From contig NZ_LT906457.1 of the NCBI RefSeq assembly GCF_900186965.1, positions 248,001-312,000 of the forward strand: a stretch of DNA of 64,000 bases. Direction: 5' to 3'. Every line of letters starts with the position of its first letter. The first letter of the stretch is position 1. A program made the translations under genes and the position numbers. Below are positions 24,310 through 33,283 of the stretch, piece by piece. This stretch comes from Legionella spiritensis. Lineage in GTDB: Bacteria; Pseudomonadota; Gammaproteobacteria; Legionellales; Legionellaceae. The notes beneath the pieces are model-generated. The model worked only from the letters and a program-made list of their open reading frames with translations. It was not told the DNA's origin and ran no database searches.

Positions 24310-25578
24310 ATGGCGACATTTGAGAAAGGTTCTGGTTCAAAAAAACACATTGTATTGACGTCTCATCCGGCAAGTTATACTACGGCGCCATTAAATATTA
24401 AATGGGCAGCCAAAGATCCGGTGGCGCGTGGTCCGGTGATTGCGTCATTAACCAATATTAAAAACCGTAACGCCGTCGGCACACATTCAGGAGCCTATTC
24501 CGTGTATCGTGCGCTGGCCGTGGCGGCAGGTATTCTGGATCCGGAACATAAACCGGATCTGACGGATACCACACCGCCTGTTTCCATTGGGCCGCATTGG
24601 CAGTGGAGTGAGCCTGACAAAATTGTTTCGATGGATCCCTGGGGACATCTTGTCGCGGATGTTTTTGCCGAGGAGATTGCAGCAGGTTATGACATCCGGC
24701 CGACGATAGCGATTACCCAAGCCCATATTAACATGCCTGAATTGCGAACGGCGATGCAAAAGGGACGCCTTAAGGCCGACGGCAGGATATTGCTTGAAAA
24801 CGGTGATGTGGTTGTCACAAAAGCCGCCATTGAACCGGTCTGGTTTTTACCCGGTATTGCGGATCGCTTTCATGTGAAAGAAGCGGAGTTGCGTCGAACG
24901 CTGTTCGAACAAACCGGCGGCATGTTTCCTGAATTGGTGACCCGTAGCGATCTGGACGTTTTTCTGCCGCCGATAGGTGGTTTAACCGCCTATCTATTTG
25001 GCGACGTGGCTTGCATTCATGATCCTGAAAAGGAATTGTCCTGTCGAATTCATGACGAATGCAATGGTTCTGATGTTTTCGGCTCGGATATTTGTACCTG
25101 TCGCCCTTACCTGGCACATGGTGTGGAGCTTTGTATTGAATCGGCGCAGCGTGGCGGAGCCGGCTTGATTATTTACAATCGCAAGGAAGGCCGTGCTCTC
25201 GGCGAGGTGACCAAATTTCTTGTGTACAATGCCAGAAAACGGCAGCGGGGAGGCGATACCGCGGCGAAGTATTTTGAAAGAACGGAGTGCGTCGCGGGCG
25301 TGCAGGATATGCGCTTCCAGGAATTGATGTCTGATGTTTTGCATTGGTTGGGTATCAATAAAATACATCGCTTTGTTTCAATGTCCAATATGAAATACGA
25401 CGCCATTTTAAAATCGGGCGTAGAGATTGTGGAACGCGTCAAAATACCGGATGAACTGATTCCCAAAGATGCGCATGTTGAGATGGATGCGAAACGTGCC
25501 GCCGGTTATTATTCTCCCGATCGTATTATAGATATTAATGAACTGGCCATTCCCAAGGGACGGGCGCTTGATGAGTAA
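24310..25578 (+). CDS. URC1-like GTP cyclohydrolase II homologue
   Basis: This 422-residue protein has the GTP cyclohydrolase II fold in its second half. The zinc-site cysteines are visible in CRIHDECNGSDVFGSDICTC, followed by GAGLIIYNRKEGRALGEVTK, the catalytic Tyr/Arg segment of the family. The first half (to about residue 190) is the extra domain found in the URC1/UrcA class, not in RibA. In yeast URC1 is needed for the uracil catabolism (URC) pathway. The neighbours URC4 and upp support this over riboflavin synthesis. Its end overlaps the next gene by 8 bases. Ribosome site AAAGGG. Confidence 0.85.
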   Translation: MATFEKGSGSKKHIVLTSHPASYTTAPLNIKWAAKDPVARGPVIASLTNIKNRNAVGTHSGAYSVYRALAVAAGILDPEHKPDLTDTTPPVSIGPHWQWSEPDKIVSMDPWGHLVADVFAEEIAAGYDIRPTIAITQAHINMPELRTAMQKGRLKADGRILLENGDVVVTKAAIEPVWFLPGIADRFHVKEAELRRTLFEQTGGMFPELVTRSDLDVFLPPIGGLTAYLFGDVACIHDPEKELSCRIHDECNGSDVFGSDICTCRPYLAHGVELCIESAQRGGAGLIIYNRKEGRALGEVTKFLVYNARKRQRGGDTAAKYFERTECVAGVQDMRFQELMSDVLHWLGINKIHRFVSMSNMKYDAILKSGVEIVERVKIPDELIPKDAHVEMDAKRAAGYYSPDRIIDINELAIPKGRALDE

Positions 25579-26800
25579 TTATGACAATCAGGTAATCACG
25601 CGTTTACGGGATTTGCGCACGATTCGGGAACAGGCCGGACGTTTGCTGGAACTGGGGCGTGCCAAGCAACTCAATCATTTTTCCCTGGATGAATCACGAT
25701 TGGCGGATACGGCACAGTTTGTGACAGAAGTAATGCTGGAAAATTACCCTGATCTGGATATTCCCTATCATTCGCGCTGGCGTCATTTTGAAGCGGGCGG
25801 CCACCACCGTGTTCAGCAGTTACGTACACAGCTTTCCGGATCTGCTGATGAGGACATGGGAAACATTTTTTTTGAACTGGCGATCATCAGCGTGTTGCTC
25901 GATGCGGGAGCAGGCCATCAATGGAAATTTTTTGATCAGAAAACCGGCCGGAATTTCAGTCGTTCGGAAGGACTGGCCATAGCCAGTTTTGAATGGTACA
26001 TGAGTGGAGGATTCAGTTGTACGCCTCAACAACCTTATCGTGTCGATTATGAGCGACTACAGTCTTTGCGGCTGGTGGATTTAAAAGAGGCTTTTCAGGT
26101 TTCAAAAGACAACCCTTTGGAAGGGCTGGAAGGGCGATTACAGCTTTTGAACCAACTGGGGGATGTTTTAGTCAAATCGCCGCAATTTTTCGGTATAGAA
26201 GCGCGTTTAGGTCATTTTTATCAGCATATTACAACACAACTTGTTGAACAACGGATTCCCGCCCACGCTCTTTTTACATCGGTTTTGCTGGCATTTACCG
26301 ACGTATGGCCGAAACGTCTGCACTATCAGGGCGTACCGTTGGGAGATGTCTGGACTCATTCTCAATTAAAGTCGGATAGGGTGGGTTCGGAATATATTCC
26401 CTTTCATAAATTGTCGCAATGGTTAACTTATTCCCTGATAGAGCCGCTGGAGTGGTCCGGTGTGGTTGTCACTCATCTTGATGCGTTGACGGGGTTGCCG
26501 GAATATCGTAACGGCGGGTTATTTATTGATATGGGGGTCTTGCAGCCCAGGCATGAAGATATCCTGATCGAGGCGCAGGATCCGGGATCGGAAGTGGTTG
26601 TGGAATGGCGGGCTTTAACCGTTTCCTTGCTGGATGAACTGGCTTATCGTATCAGAGATCAGTTACAGTGTGATGAACAGGTATTGCCACTGGCAAGGAT
26701 ACTTCAAGGGGGATCCTGGGATGCAGGCCGAAAAACGGCTGCAAAATTACGTCAGGGAACCCCGCCAATTACGATCATAAGCGATGGGACAATATTTTAG
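25571..26800 (+). CDS. URC4/Urg3 family protein (DUF1688)
   Basis: This 409-residue protein starts at the ATG at 25571, overlapping the stop of the GTP cyclohydrolase II homologue by 8 bases. Family-typical stretches are YPDLDIPYHSRWRHFEAGGH, FFELAIISVLLDAGAGHQWK and SEGLAIASFEWYMSGGFS. URC4 is essential for uracil catabolism in Lachancea kluyveri, and its bacterial homologues are linked to URC1 and uracil phosphoribosyltransferase, as here. Its reaction is not settled. It is soluble, full length, with no odd residues seen. Confidence 0.88.
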   Translation: MSNYDNQVITRLRDLRTIREQAGRLLELGRAKQLNHFSLDESRLADTAQFVTEVMLENYPDLDIPYHSRWRHFEAGGHHRVQQLRTQLSGSADEDMGNIFFELAIISVLLDAGAGHQWKFFDQKTGRNFSRSEGLAIASFEWYMSGGFSCTPQQPYRVDYERLQSLRLVDLKEAFQVSKDNPLEGLEGRLQLLNQLGDVLVKSPQFFGIEARLGHFYQHITTQLVEQRIPAHALFTSVLLAFTDVWPKRLHYQGVPLGDVWTHSQLKSDRVGSEYIPFHKLSQWLTYSLIEPLEWSGVVVTHLDALTGLPEYRNGGLFIDMGVLQPRHEDILIEAQDPGSEVVVEWRALTVSLLDELAYRIRDQLQCDEQVLPLARILQGGSWDAGRKTAAKLRQGTPPITIISDGTIF

Positions 26801-26842
26801 GGCGTGTTTTTAAAGTTATCGCCCCTAATCAAGGAAAGAATC

Positions 26843-27484
26843 ATGAATAATAATGTTGTTGAAGTACATCATCCTCTCATCCGGCATAAATTGACCATTA
26901 TGCGAAAGAAAGAAACCAGTTCAAGTAAATTCAGGGCGTTAATGCATGAAATCAGTATTTTGCTGGCGTACGAAGTGACAAGGGATTTGGAAATTGAATA
27001 CGAAGATATTGAAACGCCCGTAGCGCCTATGCGTTCGCCGGTACTCAAAGGCAAGAAACCGGTTTTTGTCTCCATATTACGAGCGGGCAATGGTTTGCTG
27101 GATGGTATGCTGGAGCTTATGCCTTCGGCACGTGTAGGACATATAGGGTTATACCGGGATGAAAAAACGCTGATGGTGGTGGAGTATTATTGTAAATTGC
27201 CGGAGCACATTCAACAGCGCGATATTATTGTGGTCGATCCGATGCTGGCTACCGGCCATACGGCTATTGCCGCCGTTAACCGTATTAAAGAGGTTGAGCC
27301 GAAGTCTATCAAGTTTCTTTGTCTGCTGGCGGCTCCGGAGGGGATCCGGGCATTCCAGGACGTGCATCCCGATGTCACCATTTATACCGCGAACGTTGAT
27401 GAAAAACTCAATGACAAGTCTTATATTCTGCCCGGCCTGGGAGACGCCGGTGATCGGATTTATGGAACAAAGCTGGATAATTAA
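26843..27484 (+). CDS. upp: Uracil phosphoribosyltransferase
   Basis: This 213-residue enzyme starts at the ATG at 26843, preceded by AAGGAAAG; the 13 codons upstream in frame are read-through. It converts uracil and PRPP to UMP. Landmarks are [20 protein letters not shown], the PRPP loop [15 protein letters not shown] and the C-terminal uracil-binding [12 protein letters not shown]. It lies 42 bases after URC4. In the URC pathway the ring is opened at the nucleotide level, so Upp fits as the first step of the operon as well as salvage. Confidence 0.95.
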   Translation: MNNNVVEVHHPLIRHKLTIMRKKETSSSKFRALMHEISILLAYEVTRDLEIEYEDIETPVAPMRSPVLKGKKPVFVSILRAGNGLLDGMLELMPSARVGHIGLYRDEKTLMVVEYYCKLPEHIQQRDIIVVDPMLATGHTAIAAVNRIKEVEPKSIKFLCLLAAPEGIRAFQDVHPDVTIYTANVDEKLNDKSYILPGLGDAGDRIYGTKLDN

Positions 27485-27536
27485 TCAACTATTACTGTTT
27501 CCATGTCGTTTGGCATGGTTTTAATTCTTAAAAAAC

Positions 27537-27571
27537 GTCTACGTCCCGCGAACAAGTCGCGGCACGTAGAC
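27537..27571. terminator. Bidirectional hairpin between convergent genes
   Basis: GTCTACGT-CCCGCGA and its near-complement TCGCGG-CACGTAGAC pair over about 15 bp between the ends of upp and the leftward membrane gene. A-runs and T-runs flank it moderately. Likely shared terminator. Confidence 0.55.
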
Positions 27572-27618
27572 AATTTCAGAACCATTTGTATATCACCACC
27601 GGAGCAAGATCAGGTTGG

Positions 27619-28839
27619 CTAAAACATACGCCAAATAGAGTGCCTGCTTTTGGTTCGTTTGAAAATACGATATTGCTTGCATAGTGGATAAAGGATAGCA
27701 AGGCCTAACATCCAGAATCCGGCCATTGTTAATGCAGTGTTTGCGCGAGTGGTTATCAACAGAGATATACCGTAATAAACAAACCAGTGCAGGATAAAGA
27801 AGAATAAAGCACTTTGGCCAAAAGTTTTTAATGGAGAAACGTACAAAACTAACTGGGGCCAACGTCTTAGACTTTGTTGCCATAGACAAAGTCCTATGAG
27901 ATTGATGGCAAACGACCATAAAAAATAGTCGATGCTGGGTGGAAATTTGCTCATGCTAAAATAACTCGCCCAATGGACGGTTTCACCGGCTGTCGGTGAC
28001 TTGTAATCACCAAAAGCGCACCAGCCGATTAAATTCAGAGTACGCAATGCAAACCAGGTTATGAATAAAAGTAATGCCAACTGACCAAAACGCTTAAAAA
28101 CCTTCTCGCCGGATGCCTGCCAGAGTTTTCCCAAAAAAAGACCAAAAGCCACCGCTGGAAACCAGGGTATTGGTGTAAAATTAATGTCCATGGGAAACGG
28201 TTGATGAGATGCTCCACCGGTGATCAGCAGAATTCGCCAGAGAGAGGAAGAGGTTGGATTTTGAGTCCACCACCATTGCAGCAGGAGAGGAATGGCAAAG
28301 GTGAGAGCTAGTGGTAGAAAATACCCCCAGGTTTGCTGGTTGTGTCTGTGGATCCATTGCAAGCAAAGCCCGGCAGCTATCATACACAAACCAAGACTCA
28401 ACAGTACCCCTGCATAGAAATAAATTTCGCCCATGGCAAACCATTCGAACAGGTGTAGTAGCGTTAATTGCAGCAATATCAACAATATCCCACGAAGTGT
28501 CAGGTAATGCACGATGGCTGTTGATGACCAGCCTTCTTTCAGGCGAGCTTGAAAAAGGATAAAAACACCCAGCCCCATCATCATAAAAAAACCACCGGCG
28601 GCCACCGTTGACACGAACATTTGTTGCCACAAATCCAGCCAATATTGCCCTTTCCAGACAGGAGAGCCGGTGGATTGAATATTGGAATAATTGTTGATCC
28701 CTGTATATTCGCGACAATGTGAGAAAGCCATCAAAATCATAATGAATCCACGTTGCAAATCCAGAGCCTCCAGGCGGGTCGTGTTAGTTGCATCATAAAT
28801 CCCTGTCAAATGGGTTAAGGTTTGCTGTGAGTAATTCAT
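27619..28839 (-). CDS. DUF1624/HGSNAT-like multipass membrane protein
   Basis: This 406-residue protein has about ten membrane segments and opens with RLEALDLQRGFIMILMAFSH, the hallmark R-x-x-x-L-D-x-x-R-G start of the heparan-alpha-glucosaminide N-acetyltransferase-like family (DUF1624). The membrane His in AFSH matches the acetyl-accepting region in the human enzyme. Bacterial members are probably transmembrane acyltransferases modifying a cell-surface glycan; the substrate here is unknown. It stands alone, convergent with upp. Confidence 0.8.
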   Translation of the reverse strand: MNYSQQTLTHLTGIYDATNTTRLEALDLQRGFIMILMAFSHCREYTGINNYSNIQSTGSPVWKGQYWLDLWQQMFVSTVAAGGFFMMMGLGVFILFQARLKEGWSSTAIVHYLTLRGILLILLQLTLLHLFEWFAMGEIYFYAGVLLSLGLCMIAAGLCLQWIHRHNQQTWGYFLPLALTFAIPLLLQWWWTQNPTSSSLWRILLITGGASHQPFPMDINFTPIPWFPAVAFGLFLGKLWQASGEKVFKRFGQLALLLFITWFALRTLNLIGWCAFGDYKSPTAGETVHWASYFSMSKFPPSIDYFLWSFAINLIGLCLWQQSLRRWPQLVLYVSPLKTFGQSALFFFILHWFVYYGISLLITTRANTALTMAGFWMLGLAILYPLCKQYRIFKRTKSRHSIWRMF

Positions 28840-28936
28840 GTCTTTGATCGGATCCCTTTCATATTAATAATTACATTTGATTGAACTAAACGAGATTTAC
28901 CATGAATATTCGGATAGGAACCTCCCATGATACAAG

Positions 28937-29824
28937 TTATTTTCGTTTTTCAATATTGATAAATTCCTGCCGCGCCTTCGCCATCAGGGTGGTGTAGCGT
29001 AGCCAATGGGTACGGCTTGCTTCGGGTGAAGGAACCAGGAGTTCTGAAAAGTTGAGTGCGAATATCAGCCTCCGGATCTCCCAGATGAGTTTATGAAAGG
29101 ACTGGACGCGCTGTTTGATCGGCTCACTGGCTTTCAAGTCGAGCATTAAATTTTCCGAGCTTGTCTCGATGAGTGAAAATTTATGAATGAAATTATTGCG
29201 CAGGCGCTCAATAAATAACACGGAGTTTACCTCATTATCCCGTGCCTGTTTAATTTCCCTGCCGGTATTTTTAAGCAGATCATAAATCATAATTTGATGA
29301 TATAAATACAGTTTTTGTGAATATTGGTAGGTGCCAAATAAAAAATAATCACTGGTCATGACTATGATTATGCCAATTAATGTGCAAATGCCGCGATTGA
29401 TAACCATTTCAAACGGGCCTTCCGGAGTATTGTCCTGCATGGTTTGGGCAAGTAACAGAAACACGGTGACGGTGATAAAAAATACGCTGATATCGTATCT
29501 CGCGGGATTCAGTGACGAGACCACCATACCGATAAGGGCAATGGCAAAGACAATGGGAATCAGGCGATAATTTAACTGCATGATATACAGTAACGGCAAT
29601 AATACAATCAACGCGCTTAAGGTTCCCAGGATGCGGTGGATGGAGCGTTTCAGAATTAATCCCGGTTCAATGCCGGCGCTTACCACAAGGACGGTTAATA
29701 ATATCCATTGCCGGTGGGGAACGGTGGAAAATAAGAAAATGACAAGGGCCGTCAGATAGATAATCAGCAAATGGATAAACCGGGCGTATTCCAGTTTTTT
29801 CTTTAATGTCCGGGCGTGTTGCAT
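28937..29824 (-). CDS. FUSC-type efflux pump, C-terminal half
   Basis: This 295-residue protein has six membrane segments in residues 17-165 and a cytoplasmic helical tail (170-295). It is the second half of a fusaric-acid-resistance/aromatic-acid-exporter (FUSC) pump, which is normally one chain of about 650 residues. Here it is a separate gene overlapping the first half by 22 bases. The segment GIEPGLILKRSIHRILGTLS is the FUSC core motif (G-x-x-x-x-R-x-x-x-R-x-x-G-T). It works with the adaptor and outer-membrane factor encoded upstream in the same operon. Confidence 0.82.
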   Translation of the reverse strand: MQHARTLKKKLEYARFIHLLIIYLTALVIFLFSTVPHRQWILLTVLVVSAGIEPGLILKRSIHRILGTLSALIVLLPLLYIMQLNYRLIPIVFAIALIGMVVSSLNPARYDISVFFITVTVFLLLAQTMQDNTPEGPFEMVINRGICTLIGIIIVMTSDYFLFGTYQYSQKLYLYHQIMIYDLLKNTGREIKQARDNEVNSVLFIERLRNNFIHKFSLIETSSENLMLDLKASEPIKQRVQSFHKLIWEIRRLIFALNFSELLVPSPEASRTHWLRYTTLMAKARQEFINIEKRK

Positions 29825-30735
29825 AATTGATTCCAGCGACGGATTGCCTTATGTAAACAGCGGATCACGTATTTTTGCAAAGGGGTTTCTGATACGACAA
29901 CTATTTCTGTAACAGGGCAGGGTGTTAAGTGACGCATGCTGTCGCGCAGTTGGGCAAAACTTTGTTGCACGGCACGCCATAAATCATCGTTTTTTGTTTC
30001 ATAATAAATATTATCAAACGCAAACTGGATATTGCGGATATACACGGCAATTCTAAAGGTGTTCATCAAGTCTTGTTTGGGAACCAGTTGCCGTACGGCG
30101 CGGACAGTACTTAAATGATGGATTTCCTCTGAAAGATAGCGCCTGTCCTGTCGTTGAATGGCCGCTTCGATATCCGCCTCCATGCACGCAATGTATTTTT
30201 GCATGGCCCGACGCCATATGATGAGCGATTGATTGGGATACAGATGTAAACAAACAAACATCGTCATCATGGACAGCATGGCGGAGGTGCACATGCTATA
30301 GAGAACCTGTAAATTGGCCGGCGGCTGGTAACTTAACACCACCGTCGCTGTCGCCAGGATAATCATGGTAATGTTTTTTAATTCGCCAAAAAAAGCGGCA
30401 ACAAAAAAATACAATCCACTCAGGAATAATGCGGCATAAAAAAAGAACAGGATGCGAAAGGGATACATTAAATAAAACGTGGCAATGCCTGTAAGCGTCG
30501 CGGCAAAGATAAACCCTGTCAGAAGATCTTTTTTTCGCCGGCTTGCCACGGTAGGTACTTCATAAAACGACACCACCAGCATGGGGGCGGCAAACGTCAT
30601 AAAATTATCCGGTTTAAAGAACCAATAGACGTACGTCAGAACGGTGGCTGTAAACAGGGCTTTACCCAGCACTATCCGCTGAATGGCGTAAGGGTCTATC
30701 CTATCCAGCCAGTTAACCGGTTCTGATGTAGACAT
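29803..30735 (-). CDS. FUSC-type efflux pump, N-terminal half
   Basis: This 310-residue protein starts at the ATG at 30735, with GGGAG about 8 bases upstream; a TTG five codons earlier is unlikely. It has six hydrophobic segments (about 25-175) followed by a long helical cytoplasmic domain (180-300). It matches the N-terminal half of FUSC/AaeB-type exporters (VPTVASRRKKDLLTGFIFAA). The two halves overlap by 22 bases and are probably made in equal amounts. It is coupled to the HlyD-type adaptor gene, whose end overlaps this start. Confidence 0.82.
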   Translation of the reverse strand: MSTSEPVNWLDRIDPYAIQRIVLGKALFTATVLTYVYWFFKPDNFMTFAAPMLVVSFYEVPTVASRRKKDLLTGFIFAATLTGIATFYLMYPFRILFFFYAALFLSGLYFFVAAFFGELKNITMIILATATVVLSYQPPANLQVLYSMCTSAMLSMMTMFVCLHLYPNQSLIIWRRAMQKYIACMEADIEAAIQRQDRRYLSEEIHHLSTVRAVRQLVPKQDLMNTFRIAVYIRNIQFAFDNIYYETKNDDLWRAVQQSFAQLRDSMRHLTPCPVTEIVVVSETPLQKYVIRCLHKAIRRWNQLCNTPGH

Positions 30736-31744
30736 ATGCACTGCTCCCAACGGACAAAGGGTATTTGGGATCGGGATCGGTGATCCTGATGATCACGGGT
30801 AATCGCTGCGGCAGTAAAATCCACTGATTTTCATTAGTCACATTCTGCAACTGCGAACGAAGATCAACCTGTTGCCGATTAGCTGCCCAGTAATTGGAAT
30901 CCACAACACCGTGAAACATTTTCCGCCCCAGATACATTCTTGGAAAAATCAAAGCCCTGGAGCCATTTTGCACATCCCGCAAATCCGTTTCGTTAAAATT
31001 GGCCTGAATATACAATTCATCGGTATTGACCAGAGAAAATAACGGTTGATTCCTGTTAATGGGCGTACCTTTGGTAAAAAATAAATTTTGTACCACGCCA
31101 TTTTGATGGGCGATGACTTCCGTAAGCTGTAAATCCACTTCGGCGATGCGTAATTGGGCGATAAGTGAATCGATATCTTTTTTTTGCGCTTCCATTCGAT
31201 ATTGATCAATCTCCAGTTGTTTTAACGCGGCCTGCCAGGTATCTTTCGCCGCTTTGGTTTCCTGCTCGGAGTTTTGTAACTGTATAAGGGAGATAGATCG
31301 ATTGGCGTATCCCTTGTGATATTTTTTATCATCCTGATCCAGCTTGATGAAAATTTTATGTTTGTTTTCACTGATTTTCTGATCGCGCTCGAAGGTGGTT
31401 TGTAATACCAGAAAATTGGCGCGTGCCGAGGCCAGCTCCGCTTGCAAACGTGCCACGTTGTATTCATAGGGTGGCTTGAACACGGTAAACAGCTTTTGCC
31501 CCTCATGGACATAGTCTCCGTTTTTCACATAAAGATGGGTGATATAGCCGTTTACCTGCGCGGCAACGGGACGTACATTGTTGACTACAAAGGCATTGTC
31601 GGTAAAAGGAAACAGATAGGAAAAAAGATAAATCAGGGCAGTCAGTACTCCGATGAAAATAATGAAATTAGGGAGCGTGACCAATCTCCTCAGAGGGGTA
31701 ACATGCTTTTTTGTGCGTTGATACCATGTTGCAATAAAAGTCAT
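30713..31744 (-). CDS. HlyD/EmrA-type membrane-fusion adaptor
   Basis: This 343-residue periplasmic adaptor is anchored by one N-terminal membrane helix (about 27-46). A biotinyl-lipoyl-like half-domain (VRPVAAQVNGYITHLYVKNG, DYVHEGQKLFTV), a coiled-coil hairpin (about 100-215) and the returning lipoyl half plus beta-barrel (AHQNGVVQNLFFTKGTPINR) follow in the expected order. Such adaptors link inner-membrane FUSC pumps to TolC-like channels. The gene sits between the outer-membrane factor and the pump and overlaps the pump start by about 20 bases. Confidence 0.9.
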   Translation of the reverse strand: MTFIATWYQRTKKHVTPLRRLVTLPNFIIFIGVLTALIYLFSYLFPFTDNAFVVNNVRPVAAQVNGYITHLYVKNGDYVHEGQKLFTVFKPPYEYNVARLQAELASARANFLVLQTTFERDQKISENKHKIFIKLDQDDKKYHKGYANRSISLIQLQNSEQETKAAKDTWQAALKQLEIDQYRMEAQKKDIDSLIAQLRIAEVDLQLTEVIAHQNGVVQNLFFTKGTPINRNQPLFSLVNTDELYIQANFNETDLRDVQNGSRALIFPRMYLGRKMFHGVVDSNYWAANRQQVDLRSQLQNVTNENQWILLPQRLPVIIRITDPDPKYPLSVGSSAYVYIRTG

Positions 31745-31774
31745 TTCAGATCCATTAGTGATTGTCCCTTGTTT

Positions 31775-33118
31775 TCATCCTTGTGCGGCGTATCCCCCGC
31801 CTAAATCCTGATACAGCATGATTAGCGACATCGCCAGTTGTAACTTGGCCTGATTGCGGGTCAGCGCCAATTCGTCCAGATAAATCTTACTATCTAACAA
31901 TTCCTTATAGGAAATCAAACCGGTATGGTATAACCCCTTTTGTAATTGATATTCGTGGCGGTAGGATTTTTCGGCATCCAGGGTTGCCTGGTATTGTTCA
32001 TTGGCTCGTTTATTGGCGGAAAAATCATTGTCTACGTCGCGTAAAACGCGCCGTACGGTTTTGACATATTCCGCCGCACTCGCGCGATAAACGCCTTTTT
32101 TGGCTTGTATCAGGCCAAGCGTGCCGGGCACCAGGGTGCTCTGCAGATAGGCGTCGGTTGCCTGTTCAAACGTGCTGTTTGGCAAATGCGCCTCGCCAAT
32201 GAAATCGTCAAGTTGCAAGGCAGGAAAAAAATTGCTGTAGGCTACGGCAATGCCGGCATGATCGCGCTTGACCGCAAAATACGCCATTTTGACGTCCGGT
32301 CGATTATTTAAAACCGTTGCCGGCAGGCTGCCCGGTTTAAAACGGCTAAATTCGATTTCCGGGAATGAATGGGCTGTTTTTATCTGTCCGGGATTTAAGT
32401 TTACCAGGAAACGCAACGCGTTTTGACTGACGACAATATTATGTTCTACGGGTTTGCGTTGCGCCTCAACGAGTTTTTCCGTGACCAGTAGCTTGTCCAA
32501 ATCAATGTCGTTGCTTAAACCAATCGTAATATTTTTACGGCTAAGGGTAATTAATTTCCGCACATCCCCTGTTAACTGATTTAATAAACGAAGTTGTTCC
32601 CTTTCAGCCAGCAAGGTGAAATACGCCGAGGCAATTTGTCCAATCAGCACCAGGCGTACACCATCCACCTGGGCAGCCTGATAAGCAAGATTATATTGTA
32701 ATTTTTTTTGTCTGGTGAACAATTCCATTATGTTAAGGGCATAGTACGGCCAGACACCATAAAAACCACCGGGAACGCCAAGAGCCGGATTGGTTGAATA
32801 GCCGCCGTAGACATTGAGCAAGGGGATCCAGTTTAGTTTCACCTGTTTGAGTTCGCCGCGAGCCTGCTCCAGATTGGCCAGGGCGATATGGATATCAGGG
32901 TTATGCCGAAGTCCGCATGCGATCAGTCGATTTAATTCGCTGTTTCGGAATGGTTGCCACCAGGCATATTCAGGCTCGTTACGGTGAAGCTGGTATTGCT
33001 TGTCCATCGAGGGAAAGCGTTTGGGCGCGGTAATCCGCGGCACGCTTTTTTCACTCCCGAGGCCGCAGCTTGTCAGGCATAATAATGCTAATAGTAATAG
33101 GGCCAGCCGCTTGTGCAT
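31775..33118 (-). CDS. Outer-membrane efflux lipoprotein (TolC/NodT type)
   Basis: This 447-residue protein starts at the ATG at 33118; the 20 codons before it lack a signal and a ribosome site. The signal peptide ends in a lipobox LTSC with Cys18 (MHKRLALLLLALLCLTSCGL). Two OEP repeats follow (about 70-240 and 265-440; NPDIHIALANLEQARGELKQ, NNRPDVKMAYFAVKRDHAGI). It should form the outer-membrane channel of the four-gene FUSC efflux system. The operon order is outer-membrane factor, adaptor, pump N-half, pump C-half. Confidence 0.9.
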   Translation of the reverse strand: MHKRLALLLLALLCLTSCGLGSEKSVPRITAPKRFPSMDKQYQLHRNEPEYAWWQPFRNSELNRLIACGLRHNPDIHIALANLEQARGELKQVKLNWIPLLNVYGGYSTNPALGVPGGFYGVWPYYALNIMELFTRQKKLQYNLAYQAAQVDGVRLVLIGQIASAYFTLLAEREQLRLLNQLTGDVRKLITLSRKNITIGLSNDIDLDKLLVTEKLVEAQRKPVEHNIVVSQNALRFLVNLNPGQIKTAHSFPEIEFSRFKPGSLPATVLNNRPDVKMAYFAVKRDHAGIAVAYSNFFPALQLDDFIGEAHLPNSTFEQATDAYLQSTLVPGTLGLIQAKKGVYRASAAEYVKTVRRVLRDVDNDFSANKRANEQYQATLDAEKSYRHEYQLQKGLYHTGLISYKELLDSKIYLDELALTRNQAKLQLAMSLIMLYQDLGGGYAAQG

Positions 33119-33283
33119 TTTTATTGAAGGTTGTCGTTGACTCCTATAACTCTGCCATAAAAGACTATTTAACACCATGACTCCCCAGGTTCTGTTGTTA
33201 TTATGAACTATGCTTATTCAAGGAAACAAACATTCTGTTTGATAAACGTACAAGGTTTGTATCTTTCAATAAAAGAAAAAATT

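Noticed and set aside
30735-30750. The longer start of the FUSC N-half (TTG at 30750)
   Set aside because: The GGGAG ribosome site lies inside those codons and fits the ATG at 30735.
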